A stretch of DNA of 64,000 bases from NCBI RefSeq assembly GCF_019402665.1, contig NZ_VSST01000031.1:38241-102240 (forward strand), in the 5' to 3' direction. Made by a program: the position numbers and the translations under genes. Source of the stretch: Bradyrhizobium canariense (GTDB taxonomy: Bacteria > Pseudomonadota > Alphaproteobacteria > Rhizobiales > Xanthobacteraceae). Under the pieces are notes generated by a model. That model was not told the DNA's origin, did no database searches, and saw only the letters and a program-made list of their open reading frames with translations. This document shows, one piece after another, positions 45,224 to 53,129 of this stretch. The first letter of the stretch is position 1, and each line of letters begins with the position of its first letter.

Positions 45224-46420
45224 TCACTTCGCCACCACCTCCGGCACCCTGCCGGCCGGCGGAGTGTTGCGGCTGCGCTGGGTGCGCACGATACCGTCGA
45301 TGATGGTCATGCCGATGCCGGGGAGGTCGCCGAGCTGGACGCTCTCCAGGATGTTCTTGCCGGCCGAGTGCTGCGCCTTGTCCATGATGACGAAATCGGC
45401 CGAGCGGCCGACTTCGATCAGGCCGCAATCCAGTTCGCGCATCCGCGCCGTGTTGCCGGTGGCAAGGCAAAACGCGACCTCGGCCGGCAGGTCGCCAAGC
45501 GAGGACAGCATCGACACCATGCGTAGAATGCCGAGCGGCTGCACGCCGGAGCCGGCCGGCGCATCGGTGCCGAGGATGACGCGGTGCAGATCGCCCATCT
45601 CGCGCGCAATGCGCAACGTGAATAGCGCCGAGCGCTCGTTGCCATTGTGGACGAGCTCGAGGCCGCGCTTGCAGCCCTCGCAGATGCAGCGGATCTGGTC
45701 GTCGGGAAGCGCGGTGTGACCGCCATTGATGTGGCCAATCACATCGGTGTCGGCCTCCAGCACCACGTCCTTGTCAATCAATCCGGAGCCGGGGATCGAG
45801 GGACCGCCGGTGTGGATCGTGCTCTGGATGCCGTATTTGCGCGCCCAGCCGACCATTTTTCGCGCGGTAGGGCCGTCCTTGACGCCGCCCAGGCCGACTT
45901 CGCCGAGCAGCTTGACGCCGGCTGCGGCCAACTCCTTGAAGTCCTCCTCCACCATCTCGCATTCGATCACAGGCGCGCCGGCGTGAACCTTCACGCCGCC
46001 AGGCCGCAGATTCCAGAATGCGCGCTGGGCGAAGATCGCCATCGCCTTCAACCCGACGACGTCGCGCGGGCGGCCGGGCATATGCACCTCGCCGGCGGAA
46101 ATCATCGTGGTGACGCCGCCATGCAAATTGCTGTCGATCCAGCCGATCTGGTTCTGGCGAGGCGTCCAGTCGCCCGCAACAGGGTGGACATGGCTGTCGA
46201 TCAGGCCGGGCGCCACCGTAGTGCCATTGGCCTCGACGATCGTTGTCGCGCCTTCGGTGTTGAGGTCCTTGAAGCGGCCGATCGCAGTGATCTTGCCGTT
46301 CTCGGCGACGATGGTGTCGCCGTCCAGGATCGGCTTTTCCAGCGCGCCGGACAGGATCAGGCCGATATCGCGGATCACGAGCTTCGAAGGTCCGGTGGCC
46401 TGGGGTGCGTCATGCGCCAT
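45224..46420 (-). CDS. Enamidase (amidohydrolase of 6-oxo-tetrahydronicotinate)
   Basis: A 398-residue metal-dependent amidohydrolase. Metal sites: His pair in GLIDSHVHP, Glu in LLGEVGLGG, His in TIHTGG, His in IGHINGG and Asp in ILGTDAPAG. Stretches GGVTTMISAGEVHMPGRPRD, VKVHAGAPVIE and SRNTPPAGR closely recall the Eubacterium barkeri enamidase, which hydrolyses 1,4,5,6-tetrahydro-6-oxonicotinate to 2-formylglutarate and ammonia. The start is MAHDAPQATGP at 46420. It diverges from the ferredoxin reductase gene across an operator-bearing gap. An imidazolonepropionase- or dihydroorotase-like role is far less likely. Confidence 0.85.
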   Translation of the reverse strand: MAHDAPQATGPSKLVIRDIGLILSGALEKPILDGDTIVAENGKITAIGRFKDLNTEGATTIVEANGTTVAPGLIDSHVHPVAGDWTPRQNQIGWIDSNLHGGVTTMISAGEVHMPGRPRDVVGLKAMAIFAQRAFWNLRPGGVKVHAGAPVIECEMVEEDFKELAAAGVKLLGEVGLGGVKDGPTARKMVGWARKYGIQSTIHTGGPSIPGSGLIDKDVVLEADTDVIGHINGGHTALPDDQIRCICEGCKRGLELVHNGNERSALFTLRIAREMGDLHRVILGTDAPAGSGVQPLGILRMVSMLSSLGDLPAEVAFCLATGNTARMRELDCGLIEVGRSADFVIMDKAQHSAGKNILESVQLGDLPGIGMTIIDGIVRTQRSRNTPPAGRVPEVVAK

Positions 46421-46468
46421 GGAATGGGTCCTTGTCCTTAACTGCAACGCTTCCGATCTTGGGCAGCC

Positions 46469-46526
46469 TTGACCGCGGGATCAAGCCGGATTATTCATTA
46501 GTATACAAATGATCGTGTACAAACGA
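46469..46526 (+). promoter_or_regulatory. Divergent promoter region with two class A operator sites
   Basis: TTGACC (46469-46474), 17 bp, TATTCA (46492-46497) is the promoter for the ferredoxin reductase gene. TCATTAGTATACAAATGA (46495-46512) is an 18-bp near-palindrome. A second half-site GTGTACAAACGA (46515-46526) repeats GTATACAAATGA at 14-bp spacing. The same sites lie 75-106 bp upstream of the enamidase gene on the other strand. Confidence 0.7.
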
Positions 46527-46576
46527 CGCATAGCTGCCGCCTTGAAAACCGCCACGACACACCACGGAAGGGTGAG

Positions 46577-47350
46577 ATGAGCAATTTCAATCAGGAAGCC
46601 GTTTTGAGCGTCCACCACTGGACCGACACGCTATTCTCCTTCAAGACCACCCGCAGCCCGACCTTCCGCTTCCGCAACGGCGAATTCACCATGATCGGCC
46701 TCAAGGTCGGCGAGAAGCCGCTGCTGCGGGCCTACAGCGTCGCCAGCGCCAATTACGAGGACACGCTGGAGTTCTTCTCGATCAAAGTGCCGGACGGCCC
46801 GCTCACCTCCCGGCTCCAGCATCTGAAGGAAGGCGACGAGATCATCGTCAGCCGCAAGGCCACCGGCACGCTGGTGATCGACAATCTGGAGGACGGCCGC
46901 AACCTCTACCTCATCGGCACGGGCACGGGCCTTGCGCCGTTCCTAAGCGTGATCAAGGACCCCGAAACCTACGAGCGGTTCGAGAAGGTCGTGCTGCTGC
47001 ACGGTTGCCGGCACGTGAAGGAGCTCGCCTATGGCGAGATGATCACGGAGACGCTGCCCAAGGACGAGCTGATCGGCGAGTACATCCGTAGTCAGTTGAT
47101 CTACTATCCGACCGTGACGCGCGATCCCTTCCGCAATCGCGGCCGCATCACCGACCTCATCACCTCGGGGAAGCTGTTTTCCGACATCGGCCTGCCGGCC
47201 TTGGAAGCCGCCCACGACCGCGTCATGATCTGCGGCAGCCCGGCGCTGGTGGCGGATACCCGCGTGCTCCTCGGCGAGCGAGGGCTTGTCGAGGGCAATC
47301 ACGGCGAGCCGGCCCAATTCGTGGTCGAAAAGGCCTTCGCCGAACGCTAG
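46577..47350 (+). CDS. fpr: Ferredoxin-NADP reductase
   Basis: This 257-residue FAD enzyme has the FAD-binding RAYSVAS motif, a NADP-binding GTGTGLAPFLSVI segment, the LLHGCRHVKELAY block and an aromatic-poor bacterial C-terminus (FVVEKAFAER). It exchanges electrons between NADPH and ferredoxin or flavodoxin. Many alphaproteobacteria have one fpr for stress and nif functions. Here the operator and divergent enamidase gene suggest it supplies reduced ferredoxin to 6-hydroxynicotinate reductase. Confidence 0.92.
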   Translation: MSNFNQEAVLSVHHWTDTLFSFKTTRSPTFRFRNGEFTMIGLKVGEKPLLRAYSVASANYEDTLEFFSIKVPDGPLTSRLQHLKEGDEIIVSRKATGTLVIDNLEDGRNLYLIGTGTGLAPFLSVIKDPETYERFEKVVLLHGCRHVKELAYGEMITETLPKDELIGEYIRSQLIYYPTVTRDPFRNRGRITDLITSGKLFSDIGLPALEAAHDRVMICGSPALVADTRVLLGERGLVEGNHGEPAQFVVEKAFAER

Positions 47351-47430
47351 GCCCGGAATTTTCGCGCAATAAGACCGTATTTTCGCCGCCGGACGCCCGT
47401 TGCGGCGCCGATTCGGCGCGCGATACACTG

Positions 47431-47455
47431 TGGGAACGAATCAGCGGAGTTCCCA
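47431..47455 (+). promoter_or_regulatory. Hairpin directly upstream of a start codon
   Basis: TGGGAAC and GTTCCCA form a perfect 7-bp stem around an 11-base loop (GAATCAGCGGA), ending one base before the ATG at 47457. The likely ribosome site is in the loop and right arm, so the structure could gate translation of the following small gene, or be an operator. Confidence 0.45.
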
Positions 47456-47456
47456 C

Positions 47457-47783
47457 ATGGTTGCGGACAGCGACAGCAACATCGCCTGGCACCGGGTTCA
47501 GTTGAAGAAGAACCGCGCCGAGCTGAAGGCGCTCGAGACCGCGCGCTTCACGATGGGCGAGATCGCGTCTTCGAAACAGAACGGCCAAACCCAGAAGGCG
47601 GTCGGGGAACTCAGGCGCAAGATCGCGCAATCCGAGCGCGCCATCGCCGATCACGACAAGCGCACGCGCCGTCCGCTCACCACCGACCTGCAAAGCCTCA
47701 GCAAGGGCAGCTGGAGCAATTGGGACGCCTACACCAACCAGCAGCAGCGCAAGATCAGCCCGCGTTCGCCGGGGCGGGGGTAG
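47457..47783 (+). CDS. Small hydrophilic helical protein, unknown function
   Basis: 108 residues, highly charged and predicted helical (residues 8-70: WHRVQLKKNRAELKALETARF and VGELRRKIAQSERAIADHD look like coiled coil). It has a polar tail rich in Ser, Gln and Arg (SKGSWSNWDAYTNQQQRK). No membrane segment or known domain. It lies alone between fpr and the P450 gene. Confidence 0.6.
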   Translation: MVADSDSNIAWHRVQLKKNRAELKALETARFTMGEIASSKQNGQTQKAVGELRRKIAQSERAIADHDKRTRRPLTTDLQSLSKGSWSNWDAYTNQQQRKISPRSPGRG

Positions 47784-47890
47784 ATTCGTCTCTCTACGCC
47801 TGCACCGCCGAAGCGCAGGTTCCGCACCCCTTGCGCGGGCGGCGTCGTGCACCATCTCGGTGAGACGCCATCAACCGCTTCGGTGATCAC

Positions 47891-49162
47891 ATGGCACCAC
47901 GCCTCGATTTCACCAGCGAGGCCTTCTTTCGCGATCCACCCAGGGCGATCGCGACGTTGCGCATGTCCGGTGCTGTTGTCGCGGTGCGATTTCCTCTCGT
48001 CGGCGATGTCTGGATCACCACGACCTATGAGGCCGCGGCGCAAGTCCTGAAGGAGGGCAGCAATTTCACGCTGCGCAAGGAGGATGGCGACGTCGCAGGT
48101 TTGCGCTGGTGGATGCCGAACTACGTTAGAACCATCGCCAACAACATGCTGACGATGGACGAGCCTGACCACACAAGGCTGCGCAGCATCGTGGACGAGG
48201 CGTTCCGACGCCGCGCGATCGTCGCGATGGAGCCGCGTATCCGCGCCATCGCGGACGGTCTCGCCGACGAGCTGTTCTTGGCAGGAAGCCCGGCCGATCT
48301 CGTCCAGCGCTATGCCCGCATCCTGCCGCTCGCGGTGATCTCCGAGCTGCTCGGATTGCCGTTGGCCGATCGCCCTCGCTTCATCGCCTGGGCCAATACG
48401 ATGTCCTCGCTTACGAACGTCGTCAGCTTGTTCCGCCTGCTGTTCGCGTTCCGCAAGATGCGAGCCTACCTCGAACGGCAGCTGCAGATTGCCCGCGTGC
48501 GGGGCGGCGAGGGCCTGATCGCGGAGCTGGTCCAGGTCGAGCGCGAGGGCGGCCAGATCACGCCGGACGAAATGGTGTCGATGGTGTTCCTGCTGCTCGC
48601 GGCCGGCTCCGAGACCACCACGCATCTCATCAGCGGTTCCGTCTACGAGCTCCTCAGAAATCCCGGCGTCCGCGACTGGCTGGCACAGGACTGGAGCCGC
48701 GTCGGGATCGCGGTGGAGGAATTCCTGCGCTTCGTGTCGCCGGTGCAGTTCTCCAAGCCGCGCTATGTGAGGCGGGATATCGAGCTCGCGGGCGTGCGTC
48801 TCGAGAAGGGCGATCGCGTCATGGTGATGCTCGCCGCCGCGAATATGGACCCGGCGATGCATGATCGTCCCGACAGCATCGATCTCGCGCGCAAGCCGAA
48901 CCGTCACATGTCCTTCGGAACGGGAATCCATTTCTGCCTCGGTCATCAACTTGCCCGGATCGAGGCGGCGTGCGCCCTGGAGGCGTTGTTCGTGCGATGG
49001 CCGAAACTTGGCCTTGCTGTGGACGTGTCTCAGATCCACTGGCGCAAGCGACCGGGCATGCGTGCGATCGCGAACCTCCCTGTCGTGCCCGACGGCCACG
49101 GAGCACAGGCGACAGCGTCAGCTGGATCGATGACGGTTCGTTCCCAGCCAGTGGCCTGCTGA
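47891..49162 (+). CDS. Cytochrome P450
   Basis: This 423-residue soluble P450 has the I-helix oxygen-binding motif LLLAAGSETTTHL, the ExxR in VEEFLRFVSPV, and the haem loop FGTGIHFCLGHQLARIEA with its axial Cys. Substrate is unknown. No dedicated ferredoxin or reductase gene is adjacent, although fpr lies 0.5 kb upstream and could in principle serve it. Alternative names such as CYP subfamily assignment need a search. Confidence 0.93.
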   Translation: MAPRLDFTSEAFFRDPPRAIATLRMSGAVVAVRFPLVGDVWITTTYEAAAQVLKEGSNFTLRKEDGDVAGLRWWMPNYVRTIANNMLTMDEPDHTRLRSIVDEAFRRRAIVAMEPRIRAIADGLADELFLAGSPADLVQRYARILPLAVISELLGLPLADRPRFIAWANTMSSLTNVVSLFRLLFAFRKMRAYLERQLQIARVRGGEGLIAELVQVEREGGQITPDEMVSMVFLLLAAGSETTTHLISGSVYELLRNPGVRDWLAQDWSRVGIAVEEFLRFVSPVQFSKPRYVRRDIELAGVRLEKGDRVMVMLAAANMDPAMHDRPDSIDLARKPNRHMSFGTGIHFCLGHQLARIEAACALEALFVRWPKLGLAVDVSQIHWRKRPGMRAIANLPVVPDGHGAQATASAGSMTVRSQPVAC

Positions 49163-49203
49163 GACTTACGCCTTGCGGAAAATTTTCTCTGCACTCGTCG
49201 GTA

Positions 49204-49228
49204 GGAACGGCATGCCGTTGCTCCAGTT
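49204..49228 (+). promoter_or_regulatory. EcfG-type general stress promoter
   Basis: GGAAC at 49204-49208, 16 bases, then AGTT at 49225-49228 fits the GGAAC-N16/17-cGTT consensus of sigma EcfG promoters in alphaproteobacteria. It is 70 bp upstream of the first of five tiny hydrophilic genes, the kind of product commonly found in this regulon. Confidence 0.55.
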
Positions 49229-49297
49229 GTTTTTGCGACATCGAAAGCCGGATGAGTTCCTCCGGTCGATGTCGTGTCAACAACAGGAGACAGCATC

Positions 49298-49480
49298 ATG
49301 ACCGGCAAGATGCCACCTGTTCCGGCCGAGAACCAAAGCCCAAAGGGAACCGGCGACAGCAAGCAAGCGTCCTCGACTGCCCCGCACGGCCAGCAGCGTG
49401 CGCAAAATCCAGACCAGCAAGGGCAGCAGGGCAACATCAAGCAGAACACCACCAATCAAGGCTATCAGCAGGATCGCTGA
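49298..49480 (+). CDS. Small disordered protein 1 of 5 (60 aa)
   Basis: Starts MTGKMPPVPAENQSPKGTGDSK and is dominated by Gln, Asn, Gly, Pro and Lys (QQRAQNPDQQGQQGNIKQN), with no hydrophobic core, so it is probably unstructured in the cell. AACAGGAGA precedes the ATG by about 7 bases. It is the first of five co-directional genes spaced 3-34 bp apart, behind an EcfG-like promoter. It may be a desiccation or osmotic stress protein by composition; no family was recognised. Confidence 0.65.
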   Translation: MTGKMPPVPAENQSPKGTGDSKQASSTAPHGQQRAQNPDQQGQQGNIKQNTTNQGYQQDR

Positions 49481-49489
49481 GGAGGTGAC

Positions 49490-49690
49490 ATGTCGACATC
49501 CACCAAGACACCGAACAGCATCCGTCAGGGCGGACCTGGCGCTTCGCATGAGAATGCGAAGGCACCGCTCGAAGTGAAGAAGCCACCGGCGGACGACCCG
49601 CAGCGCAACCACAGCCGCGTCTCCGGGGGAGGTGGCGAGCACGATTCACACCACAGGCATGACGAGGCCGGAAAGGGCGGAGGCAGGTGA
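49490..49690 (+). CDS. Small disordered protein 2 of 5 (66 aa)
   Basis: MSTSTKTPNSIRQGGPGASHENAKAP... ending in a His/Gly-rich tail (GGGGEHDSHHRHDEAGKGGGR) that might bind metal. It is polar throughout with no membrane helix. A GAGGTGA ribosome site lies between the previous stop and this ATG, 9 bp apart. Function is unknown, likely the same response as its neighbours. Confidence 0.65.
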   Translation: MSTSTKTPNSIRQGGPGASHENAKAPLEVKKPPADDPQRNHSRVSGGGGEHDSHHRHDEAGKGGGR

Positions 49691-49693
49691 GGC

Positions 49694-49921
49694 ATGACCA
49701 ATAAGCAACCCAAACTCTACGCACCGACCGAAAAGGATCTGCACGAAAATCCCCTGATCGGCGGATCGAAGGGCGCAACGATGGCCGGTATCTCGCCTGA
49801 GGACCTCGAGGACGCCCTGGGCGAGAACACGATCGAAGGCGACGTCGAGAACGACGTGAACGCCACTGGCGGCATCGACAAGGACGTCGCGCGCAGTGGC
49901 ACGCACCGACGAGACCGATAG
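49694..49921 (+). CDS. Small acidic protein 3 of 5 (75 aa)
   Basis: MTNKQPKLYAPTEKDLHENPLIGGSKGATMAG is followed by an acidic helix-like segment (ISPEDLEDALGENTIEGDVENDV) and a basic tail. This is the only member of the set with a possible short amphipathic helix. It starts 3 bp after the previous stop, so translation is probably coupled. Function is unknown. Confidence 0.65.
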   Translation: MTNKQPKLYAPTEKDLHENPLIGGSKGATMAGISPEDLEDALGENTIEGDVENDVNATGGIDKDVARSGTHRRDR

Positions 49922-49936
49922 CTCCGGAGGACGAGC

Positions 49937-50200
49937 ATGCAAGGCAAGAAGACCCACGAGCAACAGGTTCGCATCCTCGAGCGCAAGCCGGATGTTCCAG
50001 ACGCGCGAGAGCTTGACCAAGCCATCGGCCACAATCCGGAGGACACGGCCGTCCATCGCGCGCGACCCGAGGCGCGGCAGAGTGAATTTCCGGTGAGCCG
50101 GGGCGGCCTCAACCAGGAGAGCGACCACAACAAGCACAACGACACCGGCCAGAGCGGCCACAAGCCCCCGAAACCGACGCCGGCCCAGCAGAAGCACTGA
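49937..50200 (+). CDS. Small hydrophilic protein 4 of 5 (87 aa)
   Basis: MQGKKTHEQQVRILERKPDVPDARELDQAIGHNP is a helix-prone first half. The second half is very polar (NQESDHNKHNDTGQSGHKPPKPTPAQQKH) and probably unstructured. GGAGG precedes the ATG. It resembles small conserved hypothetical proteins of Bradyrhizobium from memory. No function known. Confidence 0.68.
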   Translation: MQGKKTHEQQVRILERKPDVPDARELDQAIGHNPEDTAVHRARPEARQSEFPVSRGGLNQESDHNKHNDTGQSGHKPPKPTPAQQKH

Positions 50201-50234
50201 GCCTCACGGGCGATCAAAGCAAGAGGAGAAAAAG

Positions 50235-50477
50235 ATGCCAGGTGGTCATGGCAGCAAGACGCATTTCAGATCGGGCATGCACGGCAAGGGCGACGGCACC
50301 GGCGCCATGACGGACGTGTCCAAGGACAAGATCGGCGACAACATGGTCCTTTCGAACCGCGACAAGAAGCAGCATTCGGACATTCGCGGCATGGACGGCA
50401 AGTCGATCCAGACGGATCAATATCAGGATCACTCGGCCAACCGACTCGATGAGGAGCCGGGCAGCGACGAGACCTGA
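50235..50477 (+). CDS. Small glycine/lysine-rich protein 5 of 5 (80 aa)
   Basis: MPGGHGSKTHFRSGMHGKGDGTGAMTDV is followed by DKIGDNMVLSNRDKKQHSDIRGMDGKSIQTDQYQDHSAN. Gly, Asp and Lys dominate and there is no hydrophobic segment; the composition recalls hydrophilin/stress peptides. An AGAGGAG ribosome site precedes it. A strong terminator at 50504 closes this five-gene unit. Confidence 0.68.
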   Translation: MPGGHGSKTHFRSGMHGKGDGTGAMTDVSKDKIGDNMVLSNRDKKQHSDIRGMDGKSIQTDQYQDHSANRLDEEPGSDET

Positions 50478-50503
50478 GAGCGGCGCTCCTTTCCGCTGAA
50501 CTC

Positions 50504-50534
50504 GCGGACCGGTTTTCAGCCGGTCCGCTTTTTT
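50504..50534 (+). terminator. Rho-independent terminator
   Basis: GCGGACCGG and CCGGTCCGC form a perfect 9-bp GC-rich stem with a TTTTCAG loop, followed by six or more T. It ends the small-protein operon and overlaps the 3' end of the convergent DUF763 gene. Confidence 0.88.
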
Positions 50535-51766
50535 GCCGGCCCGAGATCGCGCTCCCAGCCGAACACGGAGCGGCCGTCGAGATCGGGCGAGGCGGCACGC
50601 TCTCCGGCGATGAACGTATCGACCGATGGCCGGTGCGCGGTGCGCTCCAGCCGCCGCGCCTGGTCGTCGAGGCGCTTGATCGCCTGCATCTCTTCCTCGC
50701 GCCCGAGCTTTGCGTTCTGAATCGCTCCCTTCAGCACGCGAATGGTTTCGTCATAGACCTTGATTGGAACAGGGTAGGGATGCCGGTCCTTGCCGCCGTG
50801 GGCAAGCGAGAAGCGGGCGGGATCGTTGAAGCGGTAGGGCGCGCCGTGCACGACTTCGGCGACCATCGCCAGCGAACGCACCGTGCGCGCGCCAACGCCG
50901 GGCGTCAGCAGCAGCTCCGGAAAGTCGACCGGGCCGCGCTCGGCCGCGGCCGCGAGTGTGCCATGCAGGCGGCGCGCGAACACATCTTTTGGCCGGACGT
51001 CGTGATGCGCGGGCATGATCAGGTGCGGCAGCATCGCCTGCGCGGGCTCTGGCGCAGTCCCGGTGAGCCGCTCGAATTCGGAAAGAATGCGATCGGGGCC
51101 GAGATCACTCAACAGTTCGAGCTGCGCGGAGCGCGAGATATCGGCGCGATGGTCGGTGAGGTTGACGATCTCGCCTTGCAGCGGCCCGTCGATCGCGCTG
51201 TGCGGTGAGTCGACAAAACTCTTCAGTGCCTCGGAATGCCAATGATAGCGGCGGGCCTGCCGCTTGTCGCCGTTCATGCCCTGCTGCACCACGGTCCATT
51301 TGGCGTCGGCGGTGACGAAGAATCCGTGCAGGTAGAGGTCAAAGCCGTCCTGGACCGCGGCGCTGTCAACCTTCGCAACGAGGCGACTCGCACGCGTGAG
51401 CATTGCGCCGTCGAAGCCGACGCGGTCGCCGAGCTGCATCAGTTCGTCCGGGGTCTTGCGCGAGTGCTGGCCGCGCCCGCCGCAGACGTAGATTCCGAGC
51501 TCATCCTGCAGCGGGCCCAAACCCCGCTTCAGCGCGCCAATCACCGACGTCGTGATGCCGGAGGAGTGCCAGTCCATTCCCATTACGGCGCCGAAGGACT
51601 GGAACCAGAACGGGTGCGAGAGCCGCTGGAGGAATGCATCGCGCCCGTAATGATGGACGATCGCCTGCGTGACGATCGCGCCGAGCGAAGACATGCGGGT
51701 GGCCAGCCAGGGTGGAACCCGGCCGGTGTGAAGGGGAAGATCGGCGCTGCCGGTCCGTCGAGTCAT
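50516..51766 (-). CDS. DUF763 family protein
   Basis: This 416-residue protein starts MTRRTGSADLPLHTGRVPPWL and has the conserved DUF763 blocks HPFWFQSFGAVMGMDWHSSGITTSVIGALKRGL and GGRGQHSRKTPDELM, plus a helix-hairpin-helix-like LLTPGVGARTVRSLAMVAEVV that often binds DNA. The biochemical role is unknown; a DNA-repair or nucleic-acid function is guessed from the HhH-like segment. The ATG at 51766 matches the family start; an upstream in-frame ATG would add 72 poor residues. Its stop lies within the terminator of the convergent operon. Confidence 0.85.
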   Translation of the reverse strand: MTRRTGSADLPLHTGRVPPWLATRMSSLGAIVTQAIVHHYGRDAFLQRLSHPFWFQSFGAVMGMDWHSSGITTSVIGALKRGLGPLQDELGIYVCGGRGQHSRKTPDELMQLGDRVGFDGAMLTRASRLVAKVDSAAVQDGFDLYLHGFFVTADAKWTVVQQGMNGDKRQARRYHWHSEALKSFVDSPHSAIDGPLQGEIVNLTDHRADISRSAQLELLSDLGPDRILSEFERLTGTAPEPAQAMLPHLIMPAHHDVRPKDVFARRLHGTLAAAAERGPVDFPELLLTPGVGARTVRSLAMVAEVVHGAPYRFNDPARFSLAHGGKDRHPYPVPIKVYDETIRVLKGAIQNAKLGREEEMQAIKRLDDQARRLERTAHRPSVDTFIAGERAASPDLDGRSVFGWERDLGPAKKRTG

Positions 51767-51893
51767 GATTGACCACAAATAGCGCAGTTCGGCGATGATT
51801 GCACCAGAGGGATGCTGCGTTGCACAGAGCGGGGGAGCGAACCACGCTGCGACGCGTTGAACGGCAAGCGCGAATGCAAATACGGGGACTTTA

Positions 51894-53042
51894 ATGAATC
51901 GGCAGACCCTTTTGGCCGACATCGACAGGATGTTCGGGTGGATACCGTCGTGGTTCGTCGGCCTGTGTCTGGTCGTTGGCACGATCCTGATGGCCCTGTC
52001 GATCTACCGTCTCGCGGTTTGGCTGTTCAACCGCGCGTTCGGAACCCGTCTCCCGCTCCTGAGCGTGTTCATCGAACGCACGGCGGGCCCTGCTCAGCTG
52101 GCCGTCTGTCTTGCCGCCGTGGCGTTGGTGCTGCCGCTCGCGCCGCTGGACGACGCCTTCCGCACGCCGCTGACGCGCCTGTTCGTCGTTGCTTTCATCG
52201 CGCTGATCGGCTGGATCTCGATCCGGATCGTGGATATGAGCGCGGCACGGTATCTCCTGAACTTTCGCGACGTCACCGAGAATTTCGTCGCGCGCAAGCA
52301 CGTCACCCAGGTCCGCGTCTTCAAGCGCGTAACCGATATCATCATCGTCATCATCACAGTGTCTACCGCGCTGATGACGTTCGACTCGGTCAGGCAATAT
52401 GGCGTCAGCCTGTTCGCCTCCGCCGGTGCCGCAGGTATCATCGTCGGTCTTGCCGCCCGGCCGCTGCTGAGCAATCTGATCGCGGGCATGCAGATCGCGA
52501 TCACACAGCCGATCCGCATCGAGGATGCCGTGATCATCGAGAACGAGTGGGGCTGGGTCGAGGACATCGCCTCGACCTATGTCGTGATCCGTCTGTGGGA
52601 CTGGCGCCGCATGGTGGTGCCGCTGTCCTATTTCATCGAAAAACCATTCCAGAACTGGACCCGCGACACCGCGTCCCTGATCGGCGTGATCGCGCTCCAC
52701 GTCGACTACCGCGCGGACGTTCCGCGGATCCGGCGCTGGCTGGAAGAAGCAGTGAAGGAATCCAAGTTCTGGGACGGCGAGGTGGTCAATCTCCAGGTGA
52801 TCGACGCGGATGCTCGCACCATCGAGCTTCGCGCCCTCGTCAGCGCCAGGAACGCGCCACAGTCCTGGGACCTGCGCTGCGAGATGAGAGAGAAGCTCAT
52901 CGCCTTCATCCGCGACGAGATGCCGGAAGCGCTGCCGCGCGAGCGCGCGATCCTGATCCCGTCGGGGGGAGGCGACGATGACGCCGATTTCGTGCGGCGT
53001 CCCGCGCCGCCGGAGAAGAGGCGGGCGAGCGCACGCAATTGA
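51894..53042 (+). CDS. MscS-family mechanosensitive channel
   Basis: This 382-residue membrane protein has four to five helices in residues 15-200. The pore-lining TM3-like segment is GVSLFASAGAAGIIVGLAARPLLSNLIAGMQIAITQPIRIEDAVII, and the MscS beta domain continues VEDIASTYVVIRLWDWRRMVVPLSYFI. It would open under membrane tension and release solutes on osmotic downshock. It is divergent from the DUF763 gene. Confidence 0.9.
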   Translation: MNRQTLLADIDRMFGWIPSWFVGLCLVVGTILMALSIYRLAVWLFNRAFGTRLPLLSVFIERTAGPAQLAVCLAAVALVLPLAPLDDAFRTPLTRLFVVAFIALIGWISIRIVDMSAARYLLNFRDVTENFVARKHVTQVRVFKRVTDIIIVIITVSTALMTFDSVRQYGVSLFASAGAAGIIVGLAARPLLSNLIAGMQIAITQPIRIEDAVIIENEWGWVEDIASTYVVIRLWDWRRMVVPLSYFIEKPFQNWTRDTASLIGVIALHVDYRADVPRIRRWLEEAVKESKFWDGEVVNLQVIDADARTIELRALVSARNAPQSWDLRCEMREKLIAFIRDEMPEALPRERAILIPSGGGDDDADFVRRPAPPEKRRASARN

Positions 53043-53129
53043 CCTACTCGCGCGCCGCCTTCGTGGCGCCGCGCAAGCCTGCTCGCTGCTGGATCGTGTC
53101 GAGCGCGCCGGTCCTCATGCCAAGCAGCC

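Noticed and set aside
47433..47460. GGAAC at 47433 as a second EcfG promoter
   Set aside because: The GTT-like element is about 20 bases away rather than 16-17, and the GGAAC is one arm of a hairpin.
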